Source of the DNA: Acidovorax radicis N35
GTDB lineage: Bacteria; Pseudomonadota; Gammaproteobacteria; Burkholderiales; Burkholderiaceae_C
Reading direction: 5' to 3'
Assembly: GCF_000204195.1 (NCBI RefSeq)
Contig: NZ_AFBG01000006.1
Location: 62,001-126,000, forward strand
DNA length: 64,000 nucleotides
Shown here: positions 1 through 9,920 of the stretch, in pieces
Layout of the letters: each line of letters opens with the position of its first letter
Position numbering within the stretch: position 1 is the stretch's first letter
The notes under the pieces: model-generated
What the model saw: the letters and a program-made list of their open reading frames with translations, nothing else
Database searches by the model: none
Told to the model about the DNA's origin: nothing
Made by a program: the position numbers and the translations under genes

Positions 1-754
1 GCTGCGCCAGGGCCACTGGCCCGCGCTGCGCCAGCACTGGCGGCCGATCCTGTTTGCCGGGGTCATCAACTCTGCCATTCCGTTTGCGCTGTTTGCCTGG
101 GCCGTGATGCACATCCAGACCGGGCTGGCCTCCATCCTGAATGCCACGGTGCCACTGTTTGGCGCGCTGGTGGCCTGGGTGTGGCTGGGTGACCGCATCA
201 ATCGCCTGCGCTGGGTGGGCCTGGCGCTGGGTTTTGTGGGCGTGGCATTGCTGGCCTGGCGCGCGCCGGCGGGCACCGGCTTCAAGAGCGACAGCGCCGG
301 CTGGGCCATTGCGGCCTGCCTGCTGGCATCGTGCTTCTACGGCCTGTCGGCCAGCTTTGCGCGGCGCTACCTCACGGGCATTCCGCCACTGGCCACGGCC
401 ACCGGCAGCCAACTGGGCGCGGCGCTGGGCCTGGCCGTGCCCACGCTGTGGTTCTGGCCGGCGCAAATGCCCGGCCTGCACGCCTGGGGCGCCATCGCCG
501 CCATCGCCGTGCTGTGCACGGGCATTGGCTACATCCTGTATTTTCGGCTCATCGAGAGCGCCGGGCCCAGCCGGGCGCTGGCCGTGACCTTCATCGCGCC
601 GGTGTTTGCCGTGCTGTATGGCGCACTGTTCCTGGGGGAGCGCATCACGCCGTGGATGGTTGGCTGCGCCCTGGTGATCGTGTGCGGCACCCTGTTGTCA
701 ACGGGACTTATCAGGACACTCAGGCTGGCCCGGCCCGCTTCAGAACGGCCCTAA
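1..754 (+). CDS. DMT/EamA-family membrane transporter (5' end outside window)
   Basis: The frame is open from base 2, so the start codon lies upstream; about 250 residues are visible. The protein is a chain of hydrophobic helices separated by short charged turns. It contains the EamA-type 'LGERITPWMVGCALVIV' helix near the C-terminus and the matching 'WLGDRINRLRWVGLALG' in the earlier half, the usual internal duplication of ten-helix drug/metabolite exporters in the inner membrane. The substrate cannot be told from sequence. The next gene starts about 150 bases downstream and is not obviously co-functional. Confidence 0.85.
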   Translation, partial: LRQGHWPALRQHWRPILFAGVINSAIPFALFAWAVMHIQTGLASILNATVPLFGALVAWVWLGDRINRLRWVGLALGFVGVALLAWRAPAGTGFKSDSAGWAIAACLLASCFYGLSASFARRYLTGIPPLATATGSQLGAALGLAVPTLWFWPAQMPGLHAWGAIAAIAVLCTGIGYILYFRLIESAGPSRALAVTFIAPVFAVLYGALFLGERITPWMVGCALVIVCGTLLSTGLIRTLRLARPASERP

Positions 755-908
755 ACTTGGCCCATGGGGTTTTCATCGGGCTTTTGCCATCTGACCAAGT
801 CCGTCAACGGCACGCGGCGCTGTATTGCCACACACATTCCCGGCCGCGCGCCCTGTACTCCCGGGCCTCAAGCCACCCCACCGCAGGTGGGTGCACAGGC
901 GCATTGCC

Positions 909-3900
909 ATGGGTAACAACACCCTTCTGGCTGCCACAGCGCTCATGTCGCTGCTGCTGTTGCTGGCCTGGCTGCCGCCGCACGAGTCCTTGCACCCATC
1001 GCGCCGCACCTTGCTGCTGCTGGGGTTGGCAGGCGGCCTCGTGTCCTGGATTTCTTTTGAGGCACTGCGCTGGAACGCCCCTGAACTGCGGGTGGTGGCT
1101 TACCCCACTGCTGCTGCGTTCCTGGCACTTTTTTTCCGCGTCCCTGCGGCCATCGTCACGGCGCTGATCGCCCTGGTGGCGGCGCTGTCGGCCGATGTGT
1201 CCGATGTGGTGCCCGCCAGCGCCGTGCTGGCGGCGGCCGTGGCCACCGGGGTGCTGTGGCGCAAGGTGGGGCACCGCCTGCATGTGCCCAAATGGGCCGC
1301 GCTCATCGGGCTGACGCTGACCCTGCCCCTGGCGGTGGCCGGCAGCCTCTGGGCCGCCGGCAGCGCGCCCGACCTGACCCGCAACCTGCCATGGCACCAT
1401 GGCGCCGGGGTGTTCATGCTGGGCGTTGGCCGGTTGCTGCTGGCCAGCAAGGCGCGCTCCGAGCTTTCGCGCAGCGACATCCAGCAGACACTCGCGCAGC
1501 AGGAGCAGCGATTGCGGCTGGTGCTGGACTCCATGGGGGGGGGGCACTGGGAATGGGATGTCGTCCGGCGCGAATTTCGCTGCCACGGCAGCTTCTACGA
1601 GACCTTCGGCATCACCGCCGCCGATCTGGCCGCACCGGACCTGTGGCAGCGCTGGTACGCCCGGCGCCACCCGCAGGATGCCGAACGCAATGCCCCCAAG
1701 CTGGCGCGGGCCATGGACGGGCTGGAAGACAACTACGAAGCCGAGTTCCGGGTGATGGACACCGAGGGCCAGTGGCGCTGGCTCATGTCGCGTGGCACGG
1801 TGGCGCGGCGCGACGCGCAGGGCCGCCCGGCGGCCCTCATCGGTATGGACGTGGACATCACCGCCCACCGGGCGGCCGAGGACGCGTTGCGCTCGTCCGA
1901 GGCCAAGTACACGACCTTCTACCAGACGCTGCCTGATCCTGCAGGCATCTCCCGCATCTCGGACGGCCGCTACATCGACGTGAACCCCGCGTTCTGCGAG
2001 GTGCTGGGGCGCCCGCGCGAAGAGGTGATCGGCCGTACCTCCACCGAGCTGAACATCTGGGCCTCCGAGCAGGAGCGCAAGCGGCTGGTGGAAACCTTCC
2101 GCCGCGATGGCAAGGTGGACCGGCTACCCCTGGTGGCGCAGCGCGCAGGTGGCCGCATCCCGGGGTTGATGTCGGCACGCTCCGTGCTTGTGGATGGCGA
2201 GAACTGTTTTGTTTTCGTTTTCCACGACATGACCGAAGCCCACCGCGCCAGCGACGAGCTGCGTGCCCTCAACGGCCTGCTGCAGCAGGCTGGCCGGCTG
2301 GCCCGGCTGGGGGCCTGGGAGGATGAGCGCGGCAAGGGCCTGGTCTACTGGTCGGACGTGTGTTTTGACATCCACGGCCTGCCCCCCGGATCGCCGCTGC
2401 CCAGCGACTACATCGACCGCCACGTGGCCCCCGCCTACCGCGAGCCACTGCGCGAGCGCTTCCGCCAGAGCATTCTGGAACGCTCCGAGTGGAGCATGGA
2501 GATGGAGGTGCAGCACACCGACGGCCGCCTGGTCTGGGTGCGTGCGCGCGGCGAGCCCGTGGTCGAAAACGGCAGGGTCACCCGGGTGCGCGGCGTGATG
2601 CAGGACATCGACGAGGCCAAACGCGCCGAACAGCGCCTGCGCCAGTCCGAAGAGCGCTTCTCGCGCATCTTCCACCTCATGCCCTACCCCATGGGCCTGT
2701 CGCACCGCAGTGACGGGCGCTATGTGGACATCAACCCAGCCTGGGTGGAGATGCTGGGCATCCCGCGCGAAGAGGCGATCGGCAACACCGCCATCGAGCT
2801 GGGCATCTTCACCGAGGTCGACCGCGCGCGCCTGCTGGAGGCCGAGGGTGGCACGGGGCACCTGAGCAGCTACGAAATCACCTTGAACGTGCGCGGCGGC
2901 CCACCCCGCACGGTGCTGCAATCCATGCGCGCCACCGAATTCGATGGTGAGCCGTGCTGGCTGTTCTCGGTGCACGACATCACCGACCGCAAACGCAACG
3001 AAGAGCAGGTGCGCGAGCGCGAGGAACTGCTCTCGCTCACCATCTCGGCCGCATCGCTGGGCCTGTGGGACTGGAACCTGCAGACCGGCACCGTCACCGG
3101 CGACAGCCGCTGGCGGGCCATGCGGGGCCTGGACACGCCGCGCACCCCGCTGGCACCCATGCAATGGACGGCAGGCATTGCGCCCGACGACATCGACCGC
3201 ATCACCAGCGAACTGGCCCGCCACACCGCCCACCCGGGCACCCCGTTTGACGCCACCTTGCGCGTGAACCAGGCGGGCGACCCCGCGCGGTGGCTGCGCA
3301 ATCTGGGCAAGATCGTGGGCTTTGACGAGGCGGGCCGTCCAGCCCGCATGCTGGGGGTGGCCATTGACGTGACGCCCCAGCGCGAGCAAGAGGTGCTGCT
3401 GCAGCGGCTGGCCCTGTTCGATGCGCTCACCGGCCTGCCCAACCGCGTGCTGCTGGCCCGCAAGCTGCAGGAATGCATGGACCAGGCCCGCCAGAGTGGC
3501 CGGCAGCTGGGCGTGGCCTACCTGGACCTGGATGGCTTCAAGCCCGTGAACGACCGCCTGGGCCACGGAGCGGGCGATCGCCTGCTGGTGGTGGTGGCGG
3601 GCCGCTTGACGCGTGCGCTACGCCCCATGGACACGGTGGCGCGCCTGGGCGGAGACGAGTTCGTGATCCTCATGCCCGAGCTGGAATCCGTGGACGGCTG
3701 CGAGCGCATGCTGCACCGGGTGATGGAAAGCATCTCGGCCCCTTACACGCTGGACACCGAGCGTGTGGTGGTCACTGCCAGCATCGGTTTTACGGTGTTC
3801 CCGCAGGACGAAGCCGACGCCGACGCCCTGCTGCGCCACGCCGACCAGGCCATGTATGCCGCCAAGCAGGCCGGGCGCAACCGTTTTCACCAGTTCGACG

Positions 3901-4727
3901 CTGCGCAGGAACGCGCTTTGCAGCTGCTGCGCGAGCAAGGCCGCCACCTGCGCGATGCACTGGCGGCTGCGCAGTTCACCCTGTACCTGCAACCCAAGGT
4001 GGACATGCGCAGCGGCGCCGTGGTGGGCGCCGAAGCGCTGACCCGCTGGCAGCACCCCGAGCGCGGCCTGGTGTCACCGGGCGAGTTCCTGCCGCTGCTG
4101 GAAGGCACCGAGCTGGAGATCGACTTTGGCGAATGGGTGATCGAGGCCGCCCTCACCGTCCTGGAGCAGTTGCAGGCGCATGGGTTACCCCTGCCGCTGA
4201 GCGTCAACATCGCTGCTCAGCACCTGCAGAACCCCGACTTTGCCGACTGGATGGCCCAGTGCATCGCGCGCCACCCCAGCGTGCCCGGCCACCTGGTGGA
4301 GATCGAGATCACCGAAAGCGCTGCGCTCTACGACCTGACTGCCGTGGCGCAAACCCTGACGGCGATGCGTGCGCTGGGGGTGGTGGTGTCGCTGGACGAC
4401 TTTGGCACCGGCTACTCGTCGCTGACCTACCTGCGCCGCCTGCCCATGGACACGCTCAAGATCGACCAGAGTTTTGTGCACGGCATGATGGGCGACCCCG
4501 GCGACCTGGCCATCGTGCAGGGCGTGATCGGCCTGGCCCGCTCCTTCGGCTACCGCGTGATCGCCGAGGGGGTGGAGACCGTGGAGCAAGGGCAGATGCT
4601 GCTGCAGCTTGGCTGCATGCAGGCCCAGGGCTATTGCATTGCCCGGCCCATGCCGCTGGAAGAGTTCATTGGCTGGATACCAAGGTGGCAGCCGCCGGTG
4701 GGGTGGCAGCGGCAGCGGCCGGTGTAA
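909..4727 (+). CDS. Membrane-anchored PAS(x5)-GGDEF-EAL c-di-GMP synthase/phosphodiesterase
   Basis: A 1272-residue bifunctional-looking c-di-GMP turnover protein. Residues ~1-200 are several hydrophobic helices forming an inner-membrane sensor. Five PAS-like modules follow, each ending in a PAC-type 'D(I/M)T/DE' segment (for example FVFHDMTEAHRASDEL and FSVHDITDRKRNEEQV). The GGDEF domain has an intact RLGGDEF motif (around residue 914). The EAL domain has an intact EAL (around residue 1042), DDFGTGYSSL, and EGVET, so both active sites look usable. I chose the ATG at 909 because the only upstream in-frame start is a TTG at 825 with no ribosome binding site. It is a monocistronic unit. PAS2 and PAS4 are very similar to each other (DGRYIDVNPAF / DGRYVDINPAW), suggesting internal duplication. 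Confidence 0.9.
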   Translation: MGNNTLLAATALMSLLLLLAWLPPHESLHPSRRTLLLLGLAGGLVSWISFEALRWNAPELRVVAYPTAAAFLALFFRVPAAIVTALIALVAALSADVSDVVPASAVLAAAVATGVLWRKVGHRLHVPKWAALIGLTLTLPLAVAGSLWAAGSAPDLTRNLPWHHGAGVFMLGVGRLLLASKARSELSRSDIQQTLAQQEQRLRLVLDSMGGGHWEWDVVRREFRCHGSFYETFGITAADLAAPDLWQRWYARRHPQDAERNAPKLARAMDGLEDNYEAEFRVMDTEGQWRWLMSRGTVARRDAQGRPAALIGMDVDITAHRAAEDALRSSEAKYTTFYQTLPDPAGISRISDGRYIDVNPAFCEVLGRPREEVIGRTSTELNIWASEQERKRLVETFRRDGKVDRLPLVAQRAGGRIPGLMSARSVLVDGENCFVFVFHDMTEAHRASDELRALNGLLQQAGRLARLGAWEDERGKGLVYWSDVCFDIHGLPPGSPLPSDYIDRHVAPAYREPLRERFRQSILERSEWSMEMEVQHTDGRLVWVRARGEPVVENGRVTRVRGVMQDIDEAKRAEQRLRQSEERFSRIFHLMPYPMGLSHRSDGRYVDINPAWVEMLGIPREEAIGNTAIELGIFTEVDRARLLEAEGGTGHLSSYEITLNVRGGPPRTVLQSMRATEFDGEPCWLFSVHDITDRKRNEEQVREREELLSLTISAASLGLWDWNLQTGTVTGDSRWRAMRGLDTPRTPLAPMQWTAGIAPDDIDRITSELARHTAHPGTPFDATLRVNQAGDPARWLRNLGKIVGFDEAGRPARMLGVAIDVTPQREQEVLLQRLALFDALTGLPNRVLLARKLQECMDQARQSGRQLGVAYLDLDGFKPVNDRLGHGAGDRLLVVVAGRLTRALRPMDTVARLGGDEFVILMPELESVDGCERMLHRVMESISAPYTLDTERVVVTASIGFTVFPQDEADADALLRHADQAMYAAKQAGRNRFHQFDAAQERALQLLREQGRHLRDALAAAQFTLYLQPKVDMRSGAVVGAEALTRWQHPERGLVSPGEFLPLLEGTELEIDFGEWVIEAALTVLEQLQAHGLPLPLSVNIAAQHLQNPDFADWMAQCIARHPSVPGHLVEIEITESAALYDLTAVAQTLTAMRALGVVVSLDDFGTGYSSLTYLRRLPMDTLKIDQSFVHGMMGDPGDLAIVQGVIGLARSFGYRVIAEGVETVEQGQMLLQLGCMQAQGYCIARPMPLEEFIGWIPRWQPPVGWQRQRPV

Positions 4728-4748
4728 GTTTTTGATTTAAAACAGGCT

Positions 4749-4781
4749 CTACCGCTTATCCATAAAGCGTTAGCAGCTATC
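4749..4781. repeat. Dispersed AGCGCTTAT-type palindromic repeat, copy 1
   Basis: An imperfect member of the repeat family seen nine times in this window: an ACCGCTTATCC-ATAAAGCG hairpin followed by TAGCAGCTAT and a T-run. It lies in the intergenic gap after the c-di-GMP gene. The hairpin plus the TCTTTTTAAT run could act as a terminator, but this is inference. Confidence 0.75.
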
Positions 4782-4826
4782 TTTTTAATACCGCTCCAGA
4801 TTTTCATGCACCGCTGAGGGACCCCC

Positions 4827-5273
4827 ATGAGCATTCGCGAACTGCATGCCCACGAACTGACGCAGCTGCTCACCCTGTACCAGCATCTGCACGAACACGA
4901 TGACCCGCTACCTCCGGTGCATGAAGTCGAAGCCGTGTGGGCGGAGGCGCTTGCGAATCCGCGTATTCAATACTTTGGGGCCTACGTGGACGGTGCGCTG
5001 GTTTCCACCTGCACTCTCACCGTCATTCCAAATCTCACACGCGCCTGCCGACCCTACGGTGTCATCGAAAACGTGGTCACGCATGCGTCACACCGTGGCC
5101 AAGGTTGGGGGCACGCGATCCTGACACATGCGCTCGGGCAGGCCTGGCAGCGGTGTTGCTACAAGGTGATGCTGATGACCGGCCGAAAAGACGAAAGCAC
5201 GCTGCGGTTTTACGAAAAAGCCGGGTTTGACCGGCACGGCAAACAGGCTTTTGTCGCCAAACCGGCAACTTAG
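4827..5273 (+). CDS. GNAT-family N-acetyltransferase
   Basis: A 148-residue single-domain acetyl-CoA-dependent acyltransferase. The acetyl-CoA pyrophosphate-binding loop is visible as 'ASHRGQGWGHAILTHAL' (Q/R-x-x-G-x-G/A type) and the C-terminal 'ESTLRFYEKAGFDR' is the usual GNAT motif B. GAGGGAC lies just before the ATG. The substrate is unknown. The gene stands alone between a repeat and the convergent prpE gene. Confidence 0.85.
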   Translation: MSIRELHAHELTQLLTLYQHLHEHDDPLPPVHEVEAVWAEALANPRIQYFGAYVDGALVSTCTLTVIPNLTRACRPYGVIENVVTHASHRGQGWGHAILTHALGQAWQRCCYKVMLMTGRKDESTLRFYEKAGFDRHGKQAFVAKPAT

Positions 5274-5340
5274 CCCGTCGCTGTTCCCGCTTCGCCCCGC
5301 AATCCGCAGGGCACTGGCAGGTCCTGCCCATGGGCTCCGG

Positions 5341-7233
5341 TTACCCCACCAGATCCTTCACCTGCTGTAGGGCCGCCGGGTCTTCCATCGTCGTCAGATC
5401 GCCGGGATCGCGCCGCTCGGCCACGGCCTGCAGCGCGCGGCGCAGCAGCTTTCCGCTGCGGGTCTTGGGCAGCACAGAGACAAAATACACGCGCGACGGA
5501 CGGGCCACGGCGCCGAGCTGGCTGTCCACCTGCTTCATCACCTCGCCTTCGAGCTTGAGGCGTGCAGCCTCATGGGTCAGGCCCGAGGCATCGCGCGCCA
5601 CCGCAAACGCCATCGCCACCTGGCCCTTGAGGCTGTCGGCCACGCCCACCACGGCCACTTCGGCGATGTTGGGGTGGGAGGCAATGCTCTCCTCGATCTC
5701 CCGCGTACCCAGGCGGTGGCCAGCCACGTTGATCACGTCGTCGGTGCGGCCCAGGATGAAGTGGTAGCCGTCGGCATCGCGGATGCCCCAGTCAAAGGTG
5801 CTGTAGATCAGGCGGCCGGGAATGCTCTTCCAGTACGTGTTCACAAACCGCGCATCGTCGCGCCACACGGTCTGCATGCAGCCGGGGGGCAGCGGGCCTT
5901 CGATGGCTACCACGCCTTTCTGGTTGGGCGCTGTCAGTTCCTCGCCGTTGCTCTCGTCGATGAGCTTGACGTGGTAGCCGTACATGGCCTTGCCGGGGCT
6001 GCCGAAGCGCGTGGTTTGCTGCTGCACACCATTGGCCAGGGTCAGGATGGGCCAGCCGGTTTCGGTCTGCCAGTAGTTGTCGATGATGGGCACCGAGAGA
6101 GCGTCGCTGATCCACTGCGCCGTGGGTTCGTCCAGCGGCTCGCCCGCCAGCCACAGGGCCTTGAGGCTTTTCACGTTGTACTTGGCAAGGTAGGCCGGGT
6201 CCTGCTTCTTGAGCACCCGCACCGCCGTGGGCGCCGAGAACATGTGGGTGACCTGGTACTTCTCGACAATGCTCCACCACACGCCCGCGTCGGGCCGCGT
6301 AGGCAGGCCCTCGTACATGATGGTGGTCATGCCCGCAATCAGAGGGCCGTAGACGATGTAGCTGTGCCCCACCACCCAGCCGATGTCGCTGGTAGCGAAA
6401 TACACGTCGCCCGCTTTCGCATCAAAGATGTGCTTCATGCTGGCGGCCAGCGCCACGGTGTAGCCGCCCGTGTCGCGCTGCACGCCCTTGGGCTTGCCGG
6501 TGGTGCCGCTGGTGTACAGCGTGTAGCTGGGGTGGGTGGATTCAACCCATTCGCAGGGCACCACGGTGTTCAGGTGCTGCTCGCGCAGCGCCGCCCAGTC
6601 GTGGTCGCGGCGCGGTTGCAGGTGCATGGGCGCCAGGCCCCGGTTGATCATGAGCACGGCGGCGGGCTTGTGTTTGGAGAGCGCAATAGCCTCGTCCAAA
6701 AGCGGCTTGTAGGGCACCACCTTGCCGCCACGTGACCCGGCATCGGCGCTGACCACGGCCACCGGCTCGGCATCTTCAATGCGCGAGGCCAGCGAGCCCG
6801 AGGCAAAACCTCCAAACACCACCGAATGCAGCGCACCGATGCGCACGCAGGCCAGCATGGCAAAGGCGGCCTCGGCAATCATGGGCATGTAGATGAGCAC
6901 ACGGTCGCCCTTCTTCACGCCCAGGCCCTGCAGCACGGCTGCCATGCGCTGCACCTCGGCATGCAGCTCGGCAAAGCTGTAGCTGCGCTCGGTGTCGGTT
7001 TCGGTGGAGATCGCCACCAGCGCACTTTGGCCGGCGCGCGTTGCCAGGTGCCGGTCGACCGCGTTGTGGCACAGGTTGGTGGTGCCGCCGACAAACCATT
7101 TGGCAAACGGTGGGTTGCTGTAGTCGCACACCTGCTGGGGCGGGGTCTTCCATTCAATCAACCCGGCCTGCTCGCGCCAGAAAATGTCAGGCTGGTCGAT
7201 GGACTGGCGGTAGAAGTCGGCGTATGCGGTCAT
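5341..7233 (-). CDS. prpE: Propionate--CoA ligase (propionyl-CoA synthetase)
   Basis: A 630-residue ANL-superfamily ligase that activates propionate (or acetate) with ATP and CoA through an acyl-adenylate. The N-terminus 'YADFYRQSIDQPDIFWREQA' and 'CHNAVDRHL' are typical of PrpE/AcsA. The P-loop-like A3 motif is YTSGTTGKPKGV, A5 is YWQTETGWP, the hinge is GRTDDVINVAGHRLGTREIEE (residues shortened here), and the acetylatable catalytic lysine is in 'TRSGKLLRR' near the C-terminus. The start at 7233 is chosen for the GAGGAGA ribosome site seven bases upstream. No prpBCD genes are adjacent, so it may serve general propionate or acetate activation. Confidence 0.92.
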   Translation of the reverse strand: MTAYADFYRQSIDQPDIFWREQAGLIEWKTPPQQVCDYSNPPFAKWFVGGTTNLCHNAVDRHLATRAGQSALVAISTETDTERSYSFAELHAEVQRMAAVLQGLGVKKGDRVLIYMPMIAEAAFAMLACVRIGALHSVVFGGFASGSLASRIEDAEPVAVVSADAGSRGGKVVPYKPLLDEAIALSKHKPAAVLMINRGLAPMHLQPRRDHDWAALREQHLNTVVPCEWVESTHPSYTLYTSGTTGKPKGVQRDTGGYTVALAASMKHIFDAKAGDVYFATSDIGWVVGHSYIVYGPLIAGMTTIMYEGLPTRPDAGVWWSIVEKYQVTHMFSAPTAVRVLKKQDPAYLAKYNVKSLKALWLAGEPLDEPTAQWISDALSVPIIDNYWQTETGWPILTLANGVQQQTTRFGSPGKAMYGYHVKLIDESNGEELTAPNQKGVVAIEGPLPPGCMQTVWRDDARFVNTYWKSIPGRLIYSTFDWGIRDADGYHFILGRTDDVINVAGHRLGTREIEESIASHPNIAEVAVVGVADSLKGQVAMAFAVARDASGLTHEAARLKLEGEVMKQVDSQLGAVARPSRVYFVSVLPKTRSGKLLRRALQAVAERRDPGDLTTMEDPAALQQVKDLVG

Positions 7234-7507
7234 TGTGGGTGTCTCCTCGGCATCTCTCTCGCGCCCTGCCACGGCAGCAGGTTTTGAATTCATAATTATT
7301 CATAACGGGCTTGCGGCAAACTGACGCTGGCCTTCGCACTTGCCATGAATCCACTGCGCTTAGCGGCTGGTGCCCGTTGCAGTAAAGCGCATGCATGCGG
7401 CATCGCTGCCGCTTCTTGCACGCGACCCGTCCCCTCCCATCGCTCTTTTGTATGCCCTGAAGCACTCGGCAGGCAAGGATTCTTTGGTGACAACGATATT
7501 AAAAATA

Positions 7508-7547
7508 GAAATAACTATTTCATTAAACAACGCATATACTTCAAATC
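7508..7547 (+). promoter_or_regulatory. chr operon promoter/operator candidate
   Basis: An inverted repeat GAAATA-AC-TATTTC (7508-7521) precedes a good -10 hexamer TATACT (7535-7540). The ATG of chrB (7548) is only seven bases after that -10, so transcription from it would give a leaderless or nearly leaderless chrB mRNA. ChrB-type proteins are known to regulate chr promoters through palindromic sites, so the repeat is a plausible operator. The whole element is AT-rich compared with its surroundings. Confidence 0.45.
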
Positions 7548-8516
7548 ATGTGGTCCACCCTCATCATGACGCTGCCCACGCAGCCCAACGCCGTGCGGCT
7601 GCGCATCTGGCGCAATCTCAAGGCACTGGGCTGCGCCGCCCTGCGCGACGGCGCCTACCTGTTGCCTGAAGAACACGCGGGCCTGCTGGCCCCCATTGCC
7701 ACCGAGGTGCGAGAACACGGCGGGACGGCCATGCTGCTGACTCTTACTGCGCCGGACAGCGCACAGCGCCAGGAGATCGAAGCGTTGTTCGACCGCACAG
7801 AAGCCTTCACTCAGTGGCGCGACACGGCCACGGCCTTGCAGGCGGAGCTGGCACAGCTCACGGAAACCGAAGCGCGCCGCCGCTTGCGTGGCATTGCCGA
7901 CGCCCTGCAGGCCTTGCACCGCACCGACTACTACCCCGGCGCCGCCGCCGCGCAGGCCGATGCCGACCTGGCCACACTGCGGCAGGCCCTGGACGCCTGC
8001 TTTTCACGCGGGGAGCCCGCCGCCCTGCCCGCCCATGGCATCGCGCGCCTTCACACCGTCCAGTTCCAGAACCAGCGCTGGGCCACGCGGGCGCGGCCTT
8101 GGGTGGACCGCCTAGCCTGCGCCTGGCTGATCCGCCGCTTCATCGACCCGGGCGCGCGGTTCGTATGGCTGGCCGATCCGGCATCGCCGCCTGCTGATGT
8201 CCTGGGCTTTGACTTTGACGGCGCCCGATTCACCCATGTGGGAGCCCTGGTGACCTTTGAGGTGCTCGTTGCCAGCTTTGGGCTCGAAGCCGACTCCCGC
8301 CTGCAGCGCCTGGCCCGCGCCGTGCACTACCTGGACACGGGCGGCATGCCCGTGCCCGAGGCCGCGGGGCTGGAGGCCGTGCTGGCCGGCCTGCGCGAAG
8401 TGCATGCCGATGACGACGCCCTCACCCAGGCCGCCGCACAGGTGTTCGACGCCTTGTACGCCGTGCCGTCCGCCCTCCCTTCCTCGCAGGCCCCGCTGCC
8501 CAGCACCGCACCATGA
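7548..8516 (+). CDS. chrB: Chromate resistance regulator/accessory protein ChrB
   Basis: A 322-residue protein with both ChrB parts. The N-terminal domain is recognised by 'LPTQPNAVRLRIWRNLKALG' and 'ALRDGAYLLP'; the C-terminal domain by 'RARPWVDRLACAWLIRRFID', 'FDFDGARFTHVG' and 'VHYLDTGG'. ChrB is known as a chromate-responsive regulator of chr operons. It overlaps chrA by four bases (ATGA), so the two are translationally coupled. A second in-frame ATG at 7566 exists, but the N-terminal residues MWSTLI fit the family, so 7548 is preferred. Confidence 0.92.
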   Translation: MWSTLIMTLPTQPNAVRLRIWRNLKALGCAALRDGAYLLPEEHAGLLAPIATEVREHGGTAMLLTLTAPDSAQRQEIEALFDRTEAFTQWRDTATALQAELAQLTETEARRRLRGIADALQALHRTDYYPGAAAAQADADLATLRQALDACFSRGEPAALPAHGIARLHTVQFQNQRWATRARPWVDRLACAWLIRRFIDPGARFVWLADPASPPADVLGFDFDGARFTHVGALVTFEVLVASFGLEADSRLQRLARAVHYLDTGGMPVPEAAGLEAVLAGLREVHADDDALTQAAAQVFDALYAVPSALPSSQAPLPSTAP

Positions 8517-9886
8517 CCACCCCGACTTCTGCGTCCACCACATCCTCCCTGGACCGCCCCGCCCCCGTGGGCTTTGGCGAGGCGTTCCTGTTCTGGCTCA
8601 AGCTCGGTTTCATCAGCTTTGGCGGCCCGGCCGGCCAGATCGCGATCATGCATGCCGAGCTGGTGGAGCGCCGCCGCTGGATCAGCGAAAAGCGCTTTCT
8701 GCACGCCCTCAACTACTGCATGCTGCTGCCCGGCCCCGAGGCGCAGCAGCTGGCCACCTACATCGGCTGGCTCATGCACCGTACCTGGGGTGGCATCGTG
8801 GCCGGGGCGCTGTTTGTGCTGCCCTCGCTGTTCATCCTGATCGCACTGTCGTGGGTGTACCTGCGGTTTGGCGACGTGCCGGTGGTGGCGGGCATCTTCT
8901 ACGGCATCAAGCCCGCCGTGACCGCGCTGGTGCTGCACGCAGCGCACCGCATTGGCACGCGCGCGCTCAAGAACGGCTGGATGTGGGGCATTGCCGCTGC
9001 GTCTTTTGTGGCCATCTTTGCGTTCGACACGCCCTTCCCTGCCATCGTGCTTGTGGCAGGCCTCATTGGCTACTTTGGCGCACAGCACTGGCCGGCCGTG
9101 TTTGCCCTGGGGGGCGGCCATGCCAACGGCCACAAGGGCTACGGCCCGGCGTTGATCGACGACGACACTCCCACGCCCGCCCACGCGCGCTTCTCACGCA
9201 GCCACCTGGCCAAGGTGCTCGCAGCCGGGCTGGCGCTGTGGCTCGCAGCCATGGCCGCGCTGGTGGCCACGCAGGGCTGGCAAGGCACGCTCACGCAGAT
9301 GGGCTGGTTCTTCACCAAGGCCGCGCTGCTCACTTTTGGCGGCGCCTATGCCGTGCTGCCCTATGTGTACCAGGGCGCGGTGGAGCAACACCAGTGGCTC
9401 AGCGGCCCGCAGATGATCGACGGCCTGGCGCTGGGCGAGACCACCCCCGGCCCGCTGATCATGGTGGTGGCGTTTGTGGGTTTTGTGGGCGGCTGGCTGC
9501 AGCAGGTGTGGGGGCCAGATGCGCTGTTTGCGGGCGCCGCTGCCGCAGCCGCCGTGGTGACCTTTGTGACCTTCCTGCCCTCGTTCATCTTCATCCTCGC
9601 GGGTGGCCCGGTGGTGGAGGCCACCCACGGCAAGCTCGGTTTCACCGCGCCACTGTCGGCCATCACCGCCGCCGTGGTAGGCGTAATCCTGAACCTGGCG
9701 CTGTTTTTTGCCTACCACCTGCTGTGGCCCAAGGGTTTTGGCGGGGCGTTTGATGCGATCTCCGCCGTGGTTGCACTGGGGGCGGGCGTGGCGTTGTTCC
9801 GCTTCAAGGTCGGCGTGCTGCCTTTGCTGGGCACGTGCGCAGCCGTCGGACTGGCGGTGACTTTTCTCAAACCGTGGCTTGCCTGA
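8513..9886 (+). CDS. chrA: Chromate efflux transporter ChrA (bidomain, long-chain type)
   Basis: A 457-residue inner-membrane chromate exporter of the CHR family with the two homologous halves of long-chain ChrA. The first half has 'FLFWLKLGFISFGGPAGQIA' and 'YCMLLPGPEAQQLATYIG'. The second has the matching 'FFTKAALLTFGGAYAVLPYV' and 'LGETTPGPLIMVVAFVGFVG'. The start overlaps the chrB stop. A poorly conserved hydrophilic stretch around residues 205-230 links the halves. It expels chromate from the cytoplasm; the downstream SOD-like gene probably handles oxidative by-products. Confidence 0.95.
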   Translation: MTTPTSASTTSSLDRPAPVGFGEAFLFWLKLGFISFGGPAGQIAIMHAELVERRRWISEKRFLHALNYCMLLPGPEAQQLATYIGWLMHRTWGGIVAGALFVLPSLFILIALSWVYLRFGDVPVVAGIFYGIKPAVTALVLHAAHRIGTRALKNGWMWGIAAASFVAIFAFDTPFPAIVLVAGLIGYFGAQHWPAVFALGGGHANGHKGYGPALIDDDTPTPAHARFSRSHLAKVLAAGLALWLAAMAALVATQGWQGTLTQMGWFFTKAALLTFGGAYAVLPYVYQGAVEQHQWLSGPQMIDGLALGETTPGPLIMVVAFVGFVGGWLQQVWGPDALFAGAAAAAAVVTFVTFLPSFIFILAGGPVVEATHGKLGFTAPLSAITAAVVGVILNLALFFAYHLLWPKGFGGAFDAISAVVALGAGVALFRFKVGVLPLLGTCAAVGLAVTFLKPWLA

Positions 9887-9920
9887 GCCGCCATTCACCC
9901 ACCTTCGCAGGAGTCTCACC

